From assembly GCA_947449305.1 (NCBI GenBank), contig CANFRA010000007.1:1-45486 (forward strand): a stretch of DNA of 45,486 bases. The letters run 5' to 3'. The notes under the pieces are model-generated. The model searched no databases, was not told the origin of the DNA, and was given only the letters and a program-made list of their open reading frames with translations. Source of the stretch: Burkholderiaceae bacterium (lineage in GTDB: Bacteria > Pseudomonadota > Gammaproteobacteria > Burkholderiales > Burkholderiaceae). Position numbers and translations under genes: made by a program. Below, piece after piece: positions 1-7,920 of the stretch; within the stretch, counting starts at the first letter, position 1; each line of letters begins with the position of its first letter.

Positions 1-104
1 CTGCTCAACAAAATCAAGTGAATCATTGCTGCAAGACCAAACAGAAAAATACCTTGAACAACCATTGATCGCAACGGATCATACAGTTTCCAAATTCTCC
101 ACAT
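1..104 (-). CDS. pufA: Light-harvesting 1 alpha polypeptide, partial (window edge)
   Basis: This is the core antenna alpha subunit, which binds bacteriochlorophyll in the intracytoplasmic membrane as part of the LH1 ring around the reaction centre. The translation begins [18 protein letters not shown] and runs into a hydrophobic helix containing the A25-xxx-H29 motif; His29 is the expected bacteriochlorophyll ligand. Only 34 codons lie in the window and the C-terminus is off the left edge. It is missing from the supplied ORF track because it is incomplete. A good ribosome binding site (AGGAGA) stands five bases before the ATG and overlaps the TAG stop of the preceding 74-codon ORF, so the two are probably translated from one mRNA. 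pufL and pufM would be expected further left. Confidence 0.95.
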   Translation of the reverse strand, partial: MWRIWKLYDPLRSMVVQGIFLFGLAAMIHLILLS

Positions 105-113
105 AATCTTCTC

Positions 114-338
114 CTAATTTAAGTAAGACATAAAGCCATAGACTGCCGACTTCGTACCATCGATAAGCGATTTTTCTTCAGCTCCTGGAAGCCAAGAACT
201 CCACTTATTGGGCAAAATCTGGGTAAATAAAGAAATAGCAAAGCACACTAAAAAACACAAAATAAAAATAAGATTGAAAGTAATTGAATCCTCTCTGATC
301 ATATTTTTTTCTTTGCTCATAACGTGACTAATTTTCAT
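114..338 (-). CDS. 74-aa single-helix membrane protein inserted between pufB and pufA
   Basis: I do not recognise the family. The protein has a charged N-terminus, one strongly hydrophobic segment at about residues 20-42, and a polar tail with WSSWLPGAEE and AVYGFMSYL. It lacks the A-xxx-H bacteriochlorophyll-binding motif of antenna polypeptides, so it is not a second alpha or beta subunit. Start choice: the first ATG has AGGGGA five bases upstream; the internal ATGs at codons 7 and 13 do not. It begins 27 bases after the pufB stop and ends 9 bases before pufA, with its TAG inside the pufA ribosome binding site. That packing makes it a real cistron of the puf operon. Its size and topology resemble small accessory proteins such as PufQ, PufX or protein W, but I see no clear sequence match, so a role in LH1 or reaction-centre assembly is inference from position. 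Confidence 0.85.
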   Translation of the reverse strand: MKISHVMSKEKNMIREDSITFNLIFILCFLVCFAISLFTQILPNKWSSWLPGAEEKSLIDGTKSAVYGFMSYLN

Positions 339-365
339 TTCATTCCCCTAAGATTTGGTCCGATT

Positions 366-518
366 TCAATGGAACCAAGGACGCCAAGCCCAAACCAAAA
401 TATGGGCCACTACAGCAATTGAACTAAAACCAACTAAACCTTGGACGTACAACTGGTGAAACTCCTTGGCTTCGTCATCAGTAAGGCCAGATATTGAACC
501 TGTTCTGTGGTCGCTCAT
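366..518 (-). CDS. pufB: Light-harvesting 1 beta polypeptide
   Basis: This is the core antenna beta subunit, 50 residues, starting [20 protein letters not shown]. It has the features of LH1 beta: the EFHQLYVQG segment with His21, one membrane helix, the A35-xxx-H39 motif whose histidine ligates bacteriochlorophyll, and the C-terminal WAWRPW block. It was too short for the ORF track. A near-consensus ribosome binding site (GAAGGAGGT) lies upstream, consistent with the high expression antenna proteins need. The first four bases, ATGA, contain the stop of the upstream 48-codon ORF, so translation may be coupled. Unusually, pufA does not follow directly: a 74-codon ORF lies between. Confidence 0.97.
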   Translation of the reverse strand: MSDHRTGSISGLTDDEAKEFHQLYVQGLVGFSSIAVVAHILVWAWRPWFH

Positions 519-661
519 AACCAATTACCTCCTTCAAAAATAGCCTTGCGGCCGTTATCGCGCTTTACCCGCGCGACATGGGCTGTAGCGTACGGCATGC
601 CACATTCTGCTTCCAACAAATCAAGTGACTTGTTGTACTTAACTGTTATCAAGAAGGCCAT
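515..661 (-). CDS. Uncalled 48-aa ORF between bchZ and pufB
   Basis: This short frame is missing from the ORF track. It starts at an ATG that shares its A with the bchZ TAA stop (TAATG) and ends at a TGA inside the pufB start (ATGA), so it exactly fills the gap. The peptide starts [20 protein letters not shown] and continues with a basic stretch, [19 protein letters not shown]. It is soluble in character: no membrane helix, one cysteine (residue 20). GAGG lies about ten bases upstream, within bchZ. The strong pufB ribosome binding site lies in its last codons, so ribosomes translating it would pass through the pufB initiation region. PufQ occupies this slot in Rhodobacter, but PufQ has a membrane helix and this does not. 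It may be a small protein or a leader peptide that couples bch and puf translation; the function is unknown. Confidence 0.7.
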   Translation of the reverse strand: MAFLITVKYNKSLDLLEAECGMPYATAHVARVKRDNGRKAIFEGGNWL

Positions 662-2118
662 TAAGCTTCAACCTCTTCAATGATTTCTTTGCAAGAAGAC
701 TTCACTCTTGCCGCTGTAACTCTTTCTTCGCCCGCTTTTTCTGCATCCTGCTCTACACGATCGCGCATCTCTTTAGCAGCAGAAATCTGAATCAGTACTG
801 GTCTCGTTTTAATGAAGTCAGCTACCAACTTCTGAGCATCTTGATCCCAAGGCAGCGAATTAGAGCGATAAGTACGGGTGAGTGAAGCATCAACCTTGTC
901 CATATCAGTGCCTAGTGGCAGGATATAAAAGAGTGCGTCGAATAAACCATTACAAAATTCTTGAATGATGTAGGTTGCGCCGGCATAGCCCATAAATGGC
1001 GTACCAGTATGACGACGAATAATGGCGCCAGGGAATGATGATGGAATATACGATGCCTTGCTACCGGTCTCAGCTAAATACATTCTCTCGTTGTAGCTGC
1101 CAAACATCACAAGCGGAGGCTTCTCTTTAGTGAGCTTGCGCACATCTTGATTATTGGTTTTTTCACCAGGCTTTCTAGGAACAGCAAAGCTACAAGGCAA
1201 TCCCATCTCATCAGATAAGAAATGGCGTATGCCCCGGGTATAAGTTTCATTCGCAACAACTGCATAACTTGCAGTACTAAAAAAATCTTGAGTCACTGAA
1301 CGCCATAAGTCCCAGATTGGCTTAATAGTGGTGTGTTTCTCACGTTCAATAAATGGTTCTGGATCTAACCCAAGCAATTCGCCAAGCTTACGCAAGAATT
1401 GAGTGGTGCTATGTAAACCGAGAGGTGCTTGCAGGTAGGGGCGCTCTAAGGCTTCACACAGCATGCGACCAAACTCACGATACATACAGATGTTGACATC
1501 TGCATTGACCAAGTTCTCAACATCGGCTAAATGAGAGCCTAGTGGGAAGACCATATTAATTTCAGCGCCAATGCCCTCTGCTAAGCGGCGAATCTCTGCA
1601 AGATCGCTTGGCATATTGAAGGTGCCGTAGCATGGTCCAATAATATTGACGCGTGGCTTCTCGCCTTCTGCCCTTGGTTTGCGTTCTGGAATCTTGCGAG
1701 TGCCGTATTCAGTCCACAACCAATACATCGCACGATTAGCGCACTGCCATTGATCTTCATCGATGGTTCTTGGTAAGAAGCGAGCAATATTCATACCCTC
1801 TGGAGTAACGCCACCACCAATCATTTCTGCAATAGAGCCTGTTACCACTACCGCTGGCAGATCAGGATCTAAAGTAGCATGTGCGCGCTTCATCGCACCT
1901 TCTGTACCTTCGCGACCTAACTGCTCTTCCTCTAAACCAGTCACCACAATTGGCAACTCGTGTGGAGGCAAGGCGTCGGTGTAATGCAGTACTGAAGTGA
2001 CCGGTAGGTTTTCACAGCCCACTGGGCCATCAATCACTACTTGTAAGCCTTTGATAGCAGTAAATACATAGACTGCTCCCCAATATCCACCAGCGCGATC
2101 GTGATCAATGACGAACAT
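661..2118 (-). CDS. bchZ: Chlorophyllide a reductase subunit Z
   Basis: BchZ pairs with BchY to form the catalytic component of chlorophyllide a oxidoreductase, which reduces the C7-C8 double bond of ring B and so turns a chlorin into a bacteriochlorin. It is related to nitrogenase component 1. The protein is 485 residues, about the usual length. It starts [19 protein letters not shown], followed by a conserved cysteine at residue 35 in GPVGCENLP, a typical Fe-S ligand position, and [12 protein letters not shown] near residue 163. Its ATG overlaps the bchY stop by one base, and its own stop overlaps the start of a 48-codon ORF in the same way. It is the last bch gene before the puf genes. Confidence 0.97.
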   Translation of the reverse strand: MFVIDHDRAGGYWGAVYVFTAIKGLQVVIDGPVGCENLPVTSVLHYTDALPPHELPIVVTGLEEEQLGREGTEGAMKRAHATLDPDLPAVVVTGSIAEMIGGGVTPEGMNIARFLPRTIDEDQWQCANRAMYWLWTEYGTRKIPERKPRAEGEKPRVNIIGPCYGTFNMPSDLAEIRRLAEGIGAEINMVFPLGSHLADVENLVNADVNICMYREFGRMLCEALERPYLQAPLGLHSTTQFLRKLGELLGLDPEPFIEREKHTTIKPIWDLWRSVTQDFFSTASYAVVANETYTRGIRHFLSDEMGLPCSFAVPRKPGEKTNNQDVRKLTKEKPPLVMFGSYNERMYLAETGSKASYIPSSFPGAIIRRHTGTPFMGYAGATYIIQEFCNGLFDALFYILPLGTDMDKVDASLTRTYRSNSLPWDQDAQKLVADFIKTRPVLIQISAAKEMRDRVEQDAEKAGEERVTAARVKSSCKEIIEEVEA

Positions 2119-3656
2119 TACATCATCTCCTCAGCTTTGCGCTTCTTGATTTTCTTCTCTAGCTTGCGACGTACTTCAGCTTTGAACTCTGGATGATCTT
2201 GTGGAACATTCTCCCAAACGCCAGATTTAAATCCAGATCCCACATCGCCAAAGAATGCCTTCATCTCATCGAAGCGGGCTTGATTGCCAATCGCAGCATT
2301 AATCACTTGTGCTAATGAACCAGCACCTGCAGGCCCCATCAATGGTCTTGCTGAAATCAGGTTCGTAAAGTACAGCGATGGAATTGAAGCTTGTTTAGCA
2401 GCCTGCACTACTGGTGTAGTTCCAATTGCTAAGTCTGGTTTGAACTCTTTCATCGCAGCTAAATCTTGTTCCAAGGAAGCGCGGAATTGAACGTGAACAC
2501 CTTTTGCCTCTAACCATTCGCGATCTTCATCACTCCAAGGAGTGCGTGGGCAGGCAGAACCAACATAACGTACATCGGCACCGCTCTCAATGAGTAAGCG
2601 CGCCACAATCAGCTCAGAGCCTTCATAACCACTTAAGGTAATGCGCCCCTTGATGGGTGCAGCAGCAAGCACACCTTTGATAGCTGGGAGAATACGGTTT
2701 TGTGCAGCTGCAATTAGGTCCTGTGGCGTATTGGTTGATTTACCAATGGCCTCTAACCAACGGGCCGTACCTTCATAACCTACTGGTGCTGAGCCAACAA
2801 TGGAGCGCCCCGCTGCTTCAAATTCACGGATACAAGAAGTGTAGAAAGGATGTAATGCAGCAACGGTTACGCAATCGAGCGCTTGATACATTTCACGCCA
2901 CTCACGCGTTGGTACTGAAGCGCCTACTGCCAGGCCCATCGGCTCAATCATCATGCCAATACCAACTGGATCAGCTGGGAAAATTTCGCCTAATAAAGTA
3001 ATGGTTGGCTTACTGGAGCGGCCAGCACGCGGTGCTTGCACAGGACCAGACATGGCTTCATTACGTGCGTAATTGAGCATAGCACCAGCGAGCACATCTT
3101 TTGCTTCAGCATGTGTTGGTACACCAAATCCTGGCACATCAATGCCGATGATGCGCACACCATTAATTTCTTTTGGTAATAACTGTAGTGGAACACCGCT
3201 AGCAGTTGGTACACATAAATTAATAATGACAATTGCGTCGTACTTTTCTGGATCTGCTTCTTGATAGACAGAATCACGAATGTCTTCAAACAACTTACCG
3301 GTCACCAATGTCTCAGAATTAAATGGCACATAACCAACGCTGCGACGTGCACCATAGAAGTGGGAAGTAAAAGTTAAGCCATATACGCAGCATGCAGAAC
3401 CAGAAAGAATCGTGGCAGTTCTGCGCATCCGCAAGCCTACCCGCAATGCTCCAAATGCAGGACACATACTTTGCGGTTGATCATGCGGGCCCTTAGGATA
3501 GTCTTTTGCATATTGCTGCAAAGTCTCAGACTTACCTGCCGCCTTAGCAGCAGCAAGCATCTCTGCTTCACCTGAGTGACAGCCCAGACCATCACCTAAA
3601 GTAGGATCGGTCTTTAACTTTTCCTCTGGGGTAATCGGTATGATCGTTTTAGTCAT
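2118..3656 (-). CDS. bchY: Chlorophyllide a reductase subunit Y
   Basis: BchY is the second nitrogenase-component-1-like subunit of chlorophyllide a oxidoreductase; with BchZ it holds the Fe-S cluster and binds the chlorophyllide substrate. The protein is 512 residues. Recognisable family blocks include [10 protein letters not shown], the cysteine pair in [32 protein letters not shown] and [13 protein letters not shown]. It follows bchX after 24 bases and its stop overlaps the bchZ start as TAATG, consistent with equal production of the two partners. Several ORF-track entries inside it are shadows. Confidence 0.97.
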   Translation of the reverse strand: MTKTIIPITPEEKLKTDPTLGDGLGCHSGEAEMLAAAKAAGKSETLQQYAKDYPKGPHDQPQSMCPAFGALRVGLRMRRTATILSGSACCVYGLTFTSHFYGARRSVGYVPFNSETLVTGKLFEDIRDSVYQEADPEKYDAIVIINLCVPTASGVPLQLLPKEINGVRIIGIDVPGFGVPTHAEAKDVLAGAMLNYARNEAMSGPVQAPRAGRSSKPTITLLGEIFPADPVGIGMMIEPMGLAVGASVPTREWREMYQALDCVTVAALHPFYTSCIREFEAAGRSIVGSAPVGYEGTARWLEAIGKSTNTPQDLIAAAQNRILPAIKGVLAAAPIKGRITLSGYEGSELIVARLLIESGADVRYVGSACPRTPWSDEDREWLEAKGVHVQFRASLEQDLAAMKEFKPDLAIGTTPVVQAAKQASIPSLYFTNLISARPLMGPAGAGSLAQVINAAIGNQARFDEMKAFFGDVGSGFKSGVWENVPQDHPEFKAEVRRKLEKKIKKRKAEEMM

Positions 3657-3680
3657 AGCAGCGGATTGCTCTCTATCTCT

Positions 3681-4688
3681 TTAGGCTTGGTCGTAAATAA
3701 CTTCAAGTGTTTTCTTAATGACTTCGTCTTTGCCCATCATGTCTTTCACAGTCGCTGGCTTCAAAACAATGTCGCGACCAGTTACTTCTGAAGAGAACAA
3801 GCCCAACAACTCATCCTGACTTAATGGCTTAGGACGAACTGGCGGGGCTTCAGAAACATTAGTAGCAAGCTCTTCAAATAGTGGGGCCCACTGCGTGCCA
3901 GGCTGGCCAATAATTTCATAGCTAGCACTCTTACGACGAATATCTTCGTTCGCAGGAATCGCTGCTAATACTGGAATGCCTGCCTTTTCAGCAAAAGCTT
4001 GTGCTTCACCAGTGAGATCATCCTTATTAATCACCATGCCAGCTACGCCAACGTTGCCGCCTAATTTGCGGAAGTACTCTACTGCTGAGCAAACGTTGTT
4101 CGCAACATAAAGAGATTGCAAATCGTTACTTGCAACTACGATGACCTTTTGGCACATATCACGCGCGATTGGCAAACCGAAGCCGCCACAAACCACGTCA
4201 CCCAAGAAATCGAGAAGAACATAGTCAAAGCCCCAATCATGGAAGCCCAGTTTTTCTAAGGTTTCAAAGCCGTGAATAATGCCGCGACCACCACAACCTC
4301 TTCCTACTTCTGGGCCGCCTAACTCCATCGCAAATACGCCATCACGAATAAAGCAAACGTCGCCAATCGATACTGATTCACCAGCTAATTTTTTCTTCGA
4401 AGAGGTTTCAATAATGGTTGGGCAAGCCTTGCCGCCAAACAGGAGTGAAGTGGTATCGCTTTTAGGATCACAACCAATCAGCAATACTTTCTTGCCTTGC
4501 TGAGCCATCATGTAAGAGAGATTGGCAAGCGTAAAGCTCTTGCCAATTCCGCCCTTGCCATAAATAGCAATGATTTGGGTTTCTTTGGTCACTGGACCTG
4601 TAGAAACTGGATCAGGCTCAATAGCGGCTTCTTTTTTGAGGTCCATGAATTGCACTGTTGCTGTTGCTGGGATGCTTGATGAACTCAT
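3681..4688 (-). CDS. bchX: Chlorophyllide a reductase iron protein subunit X
   Basis: BchX is the ATP-dependent electron donor of chlorophyllide a oxidoreductase, a homodimeric NifH-like protein with a [4Fe-4S] cluster between its subunits. The P-loop [10 protein letters not shown] and the two cluster cysteines (GRGCGGRG and [12 protein letters not shown]) are present. I chose the start MSSSSIPATATVQ rather than the longer frame in the ORF track (4724). This ATG overlaps the bchC TGA as ATGA and has GGAG nine bases upstream, while the extra 12 codons lie wholly inside bchC. That gives 335 residues. The phenylalanine after GKS (FTLAN) separates it from BchL, which has GKSTTSSN. Confidence 0.96.
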   Translation of the reverse strand: MSSSSIPATATVQFMDLKKEAAIEPDPVSTGPVTKETQIIAIYGKGGIGKSFTLANLSYMMAQQGKKVLLIGCDPKSDTTSLLFGGKACPTIIETSSKKKLAGESVSIGDVCFIRDGVFAMELGGPEVGRGCGGRGIIHGFETLEKLGFHDWGFDYVLLDFLGDVVCGGFGLPIARDMCQKVIVVASNDLQSLYVANNVCSAVEYFRKLGGNVGVAGMVINKDDLTGEAQAFAEKAGIPVLAAIPANEDIRRKSASYEIIGQPGTQWAPLFEELATNVSEAPPVRPKPLSQDELLGLFSSEVTGRDIVLKPATVKDMMGKDEVIKKTLEVIYDQA

Positions 4689-5632
4689 TGCAGATTTCTC
4701 CAATCTAGAACCATTTTTAAACAATCAATATTGTTGAAAGCCGTGTGATAGGCCTCATTTGCATCATTAGGTGAAGAGCGATGCGTAATCAAACCATCCA
4801 AACTTAACTTGCCCGACTCCACCAAATCCTTAATTGCAACTAAATCTCCTGGTGCCCACTGTGCTGCGATACGAATGCGTGCTTCCCGCATAAATGCTTG
4901 CGGAAATGAAAAAGAAATCGTGTCATAAAAACCTGCCAAAACAATTTCCCCACCAGGACTAAGGCAGCTGATCAATGTATCCAGTAGCTTGGCATCGCCA
5001 CTCACGTCCACAATCGTTTTGTATTTCTTAATCTGATCGTCTTTAGGATCTATGGCGTCATAACCTACAGCACCTTCTCGGCGAGCTGCATTGGTCTCCC
5101 ACACTACTGGGCGCTTGCCTTTAGCAACTGCGATACGCGCAATCAAGCGACCTAATACACCATGTCCAATAATTAAATCGGGTTGCTCCTGTCCAGGACC
5201 AGAGGTGACGTGATATCCAGTTGCAGCTAAAGCAAAGAGAATTGCCTCTTCACCCAAATGATCTTGAATGGCGATCACGCGATTACTATCCACAATCACA
5301 CGTGAGGCTGCACCACCAAATAAACCTTTAATCTCACCGTAGCATTTCGCTCCGGGTACAAATACTCGTTGACCTACTTTGAGTGTGGAGTCTGTACCGA
5401 CTTTCACTACCCTACCTACAGATTCGTAACCAGGAACTAGCGGATAACCCATGCCAGGAAAGTTGGGCATTTTGCCTGTCCACAATAATTTTTCTGTGCC
5501 AGTGCTAATGCCACTCCATTCCATGTCCACTACGACATCGATCGGGGTCATAGGTGTTAATTCAAGATCAGCAAGAATGACGCTTTCTGGCTTTTCCAGA
5601 ACAATTGCTCTTGTTTGATACCTATCAGCCAT
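4685..5632 (-). CDS. bchC: 3-hydroxyethyl bacteriochlorophyllide a dehydrogenase
   Basis: BchC oxidises the C3 1-hydroxyethyl side chain to the acetyl group of bacteriochlorophyllide a, using NAD(P). It belongs to the medium-chain alcohol dehydrogenase superfamily. The 315-residue protein has the GroES-like N-terminal half (EWSGISTGTEKLLWTG, VPGYESVGRVVKVG) and a Rossmann half (LIIGHGVLGRLIARIA). It starts the bchCXYZ-puf transcript. The ATG has AAAGAGAT upstream, and a PpsR-type palindrome lies 33 bases before the start, so transcription is probably repressed by oxygen and/or light through a PpsR/CrtJ regulator encoded elsewhere. Confidence 0.95.
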   Translation of the reverse strand: MADRYQTRAIVLEKPESVILADLELTPMTPIDVVVDMEWSGISTGTEKLLWTGKMPNFPGMGYPLVPGYESVGRVVKVGTDSTLKVGQRVFVPGAKCYGEIKGLFGGAASRVIVDSNRVIAIQDHLGEEAILFALAATGYHVTSGPGQEQPDLIIGHGVLGRLIARIAVAKGKRPVVWETNAARREGAVGYDAIDPKDDQIKKYKTIVDVSGDAKLLDTLISCLSPGGEIVLAGFYDTISFSFPQAFMREARIRIAAQWAPGDLVAIKDLVESGKLSLDGLITHRSSPNDANEAYHTAFNNIDCLKMVLDWRNLQ

Positions 5633-5664
5633 ATCTCTTTAGGTGCTCTATTTCTCGTCAAAAG

Positions 5665-5682
5665 TGTAAAAAAATGTTTACA
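5665..5682. promoter_or_regulatory. PpsR/CrtJ-type operator upstream of bchC
   Basis: The sequence fits TGT-N12-ACA exactly and is a perfect inverted repeat, TGTAAA-N6-TTTACA. With one more matching base on each side it reads GTGTAAAAAAATGTTTACAC. TGTN12ACA is the established recognition sequence of the redox/light repressor PpsR (CrtJ) in purple bacteria, and the bchC promoter is a classical target. The site lies between crtF and bchC, 33 bases before the bchC ATG, so it could control the bchC-puf transcript separately from readthrough out of crtEF. The regulator gene is not in the window. Confidence 0.8.
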
Positions 5683-5784
5683 CAATAGTTTTTAATCCTT
5701 AATTGCCCACTTGTCATCTAGGGGTTTTCTCTACTAAATGAGATGCTTTTAGGGGTCTAAATAGAGGGATTCCTGAGCTAGGCT

Positions 5785-6921
5785 TTATGCTGTAGGAGTG
5801 CTAGGCTTATTGCACTGCAATATTTGTGCATTTAAGGGCATATAAGAATTTAATAGCCTGATACCTGTAAACCCTGCTTGACTTAATAAGCCGCTGATTT
5901 CAGCTTCAGTTCGCGGCCTTCCCCTGCCCATTGCTAGCAAATAGAATCCAAAATAGGCGTGGCCCATCGCCTCAAAGCCTTTGGTCTCAGCCATGGGTTC
6001 TGCCAGCAATAAAGTGCCGCCCGGCTTGAGGGCGTTAAACACATTGGCAAGCAATTGCTTTACACGGGCATCGTCATGATCAAAAATCACCCGCACAAGG
6101 GTAGCTAGGTCGCACCCCTGAGGCAGCGAATCTTGGAAAAAGTTACCGCCAATCGCTTGAGCCCGCTTTGAGAGCCCAATTTCCCCAAAGTGAGCATTGG
6201 AGAGCTCTGCCACCCCAGGAATATCAAATAATTTGAATTCCAAATGCGGGTAGCGAGCAGCCAACCTTTTAACGAAGGCGCCCTGACCACCGCCAATATC
6301 AAGAACCATGTGATGCTTGTCCATGGGATAGGCATCAATGATCTCGTCGGTCACTAGGGATTGGGTATGCGCCATCAATTTGGAGTAATCAGCAACCTTT
6401 TCAGCAGATAAGTTTTCTGGTGCAGCGCCCTGCTCTGGAGTGATATACGGCCAGTACTCATTCAAAGCTGCAGAGCTTGTATCGCCCTGCAATAAAGCGA
6501 TTGGATCAGAGAGGTCGCGATAAAAATCGGCATGGTGCTTAACCATATCTAGAATCGCGACGTTACCCACTAAAGGGGCGCCCATCATGCTTAGGGCATA
6601 ACGGTCTTCACTGCGCTTAACGAGTAACTTGATCGCTACTGCAGCATCTAATAGACGTCTTAAGCCGGCTGGCTTTAATGGAATTTTTTTTTGTAAGTCA
6701 TTAAAGCTCACAGCACCCTTCGCCAAAATATCAAAGAGATTGACTTGGGTACAGGCAAGCAGAACTTGGGTGTAAACAAACCCTGCCATCAAATCAAAGA
6801 TATCGGATGCTTGCTTTCTGACTAACCAACGGGTGAGGGGAAAACGAGTCGCCCAGCGCTGAAAGCTAGGTGAGGCAATCAAACGATTTCGCCAATCGAA
6901 GAAGCTTTCCATGAAAGGCAA
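5785..6921 (-). CDS. crtF: Demethylspheroidene/hydroxyneurosporene O-methyltransferase
   Basis: CrtF methylates the C1 hydroxyl of acyclic carotenoids, a late step towards spheroidene or spirilloxanthin. The 378-residue protein has an N-terminal winged-helix dimerisation region (FDLMAGFVYTQVLLACTQ through PAGLRRLLDAAVAI) and a C-terminal SAM-binding Rossmann domain with VLDIGGGQGAFVKRL and ALKPGGTLLLAEP. The ORF starts with TTG, with AGGT six bases upstream; the first ATG is three codons later and too far from that motif, so TTG is preferred, with modest certainty. It lies 30 bases after crtE in the usual crtE-crtF order. Confidence 0.93.
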   Translation of the reverse strand: MPFMESFFDWRNRLIASPSFQRWATRFPLTRWLVRKQASDIFDLMAGFVYTQVLLACTQVNLFDILAKGAVSFNDLQKKIPLKPAGLRRLLDAAVAIKLLVKRSEDRYALSMMGAPLVGNVAILDMVKHHADFYRDLSDPIALLQGDTSSAALNEYWPYITPEQGAAPENLSAEKVADYSKLMAHTQSLVTDEIIDAYPMDKHHMVLDIGGGQGAFVKRLAARYPHLEFKLFDIPGVAELSNAHFGEIGLSKRAQAIGGNFFQDSLPQGCDLATLVRVIFDHDDARVKQLLANVFNALKPGGTLLLAEPMAETKGFEAMGHAYFGFYLLAMGRGRPRTEAEISGLLSQAGFTGIRLLNSYMPLNAQILQCNKPSTPTA

Positions 6922-6951
6922 TTGAGAACCTAGACTGCAGTAGTATGAAAA

Positions 6952-7860
6952 TTAAGAATGGCTGGTTTGACGAAACAAAATTTTTCTTTTCGCATCCTTA
7001 AACCAATCTGAAGGCACGAGACGCTCAGACTCTTGGGTAACAAGAGCGCGTAACATTTTCTCGCCCTTGCAATGAGGTATCGAAGCAATCGACTTTTGTA
7101 CTAACTCATCAAAACGCTGCACGGCACCGCTCAGACCTAAATCTCTTGCAGAACTAGGTCGATCATGAGCGATATCCTGACCCGCAGGCTTACCTAATTC
7201 AGCTTGATCAGCAACGACATCACGAATGTCATCTGCAACTTGATAGGCCTCACCAAGCCACTCACCTAGAGGTCTCCAAGTCGCTGCATCAGCACCTGCT
7301 GCTTGTGCACCAGCAGCAGTAGCAGCCTCAAATAATGAACCCGTTTTTGCGCGTTGATAATCCCTTAATACGACTTTTGATTCACACTCCCAGGCTTGGC
7401 CAGCAACAATTCCGTTGGGCGAGCCAACACTCGTTGCAATGGTATTCATGAGAGGGCCTAAGCGGAAGATAGAGCGTGAACCAGAATTGGCTAAGACCTG
7501 GAAAGCTAAAACAATCAAAGCATCGCCTGCTAGCACTGCTATGCGCTCACCATAGGCAGCATGTACAGATGGTCTGCCACGGCGAAGCTCTGCATTATCA
7601 AAACAAGGTAAGTCATCGTGAACTAAGGAAGCGCAGTGCAAAATCTCAATCGCACTCGCTGCTGCATTTGATAATGCAGGATCATCATCACCGCAAGCTG
7701 CAGCCACAGCCAAACATAATTGCGGACGAATTCTGGCACCCCCAGGAAACACTGAGTAGTGCATCGCTTCTTGCAAGAGCTGTGGCCCTTGTTTTGAATG
7801 CGCCAAAATCATGGCTTTTTCAAGGCTTTGATTGATTCGGTCTAAGGTGCTCATAGTCAT
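6952..7860 (-). CDS. crtE: Geranylgeranyl diphosphate synthase
   Basis: CrtE makes geranylgeranyl diphosphate, the precursor both of carotenoids and, after reduction, of the bacteriochlorophyll tail. It is a trans-prenyltransferase of 302 residues. The first aspartate-rich motif is DDLPCFDNAELRRG (Asp82-Asp83 onwards), the second is DDIRD at 210-214, and GGARIRP near residue 40 is the diphosphate-binding block. Two close ATGs (codons 1 and 3) are possible starts. It sits between bchH and crtF on the same strand with gaps of 60 and 30 bases, so the three are probably co-transcribed. Confidence 0.95.
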   Translation of the reverse strand: MTMSTLDRINQSLEKAMILAHSKQGPQLLQEAMHYSVFPGGARIRPQLCLAVAAACGDDDPALSNAAASAIEILHCASLVHDDLPCFDNAELRRGRPSVHAAYGERIAVLAGDALIVLAFQVLANSGSRSIFRLGPLMNTIATSVGSPNGIVAGQAWECESKVVLRDYQRAKTGSLFEAATAAGAQAAGADAATWRPLGEWLGEAYQVADDIRDVVADQAELGKPAGQDIAHDRPSSARDLGLSGAVQRFDELVQKSIASIPHCKGEKMLRALVTQESERLVPSDWFKDAKRKILFRQTSHS

Positions 7861-7920
7861 TTTGTGTTGTTTTGTGTTGAAGTGATGTGTTTAAGAAAAA
7901 GGTCTGGCTACTGGAATAAA

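Noticed and set aside
515-661. Reading the 48-codon ORF as pufQ
   Set aside because: PufQ has a membrane helix; this peptide has none. The position alone is not enough for the name.
7476-7835. 119-codon plus-strand ORF opposite crtE
   Set aside because: Shadow of crtE, whose aspartate-rich motifs are intact in the minus frame.
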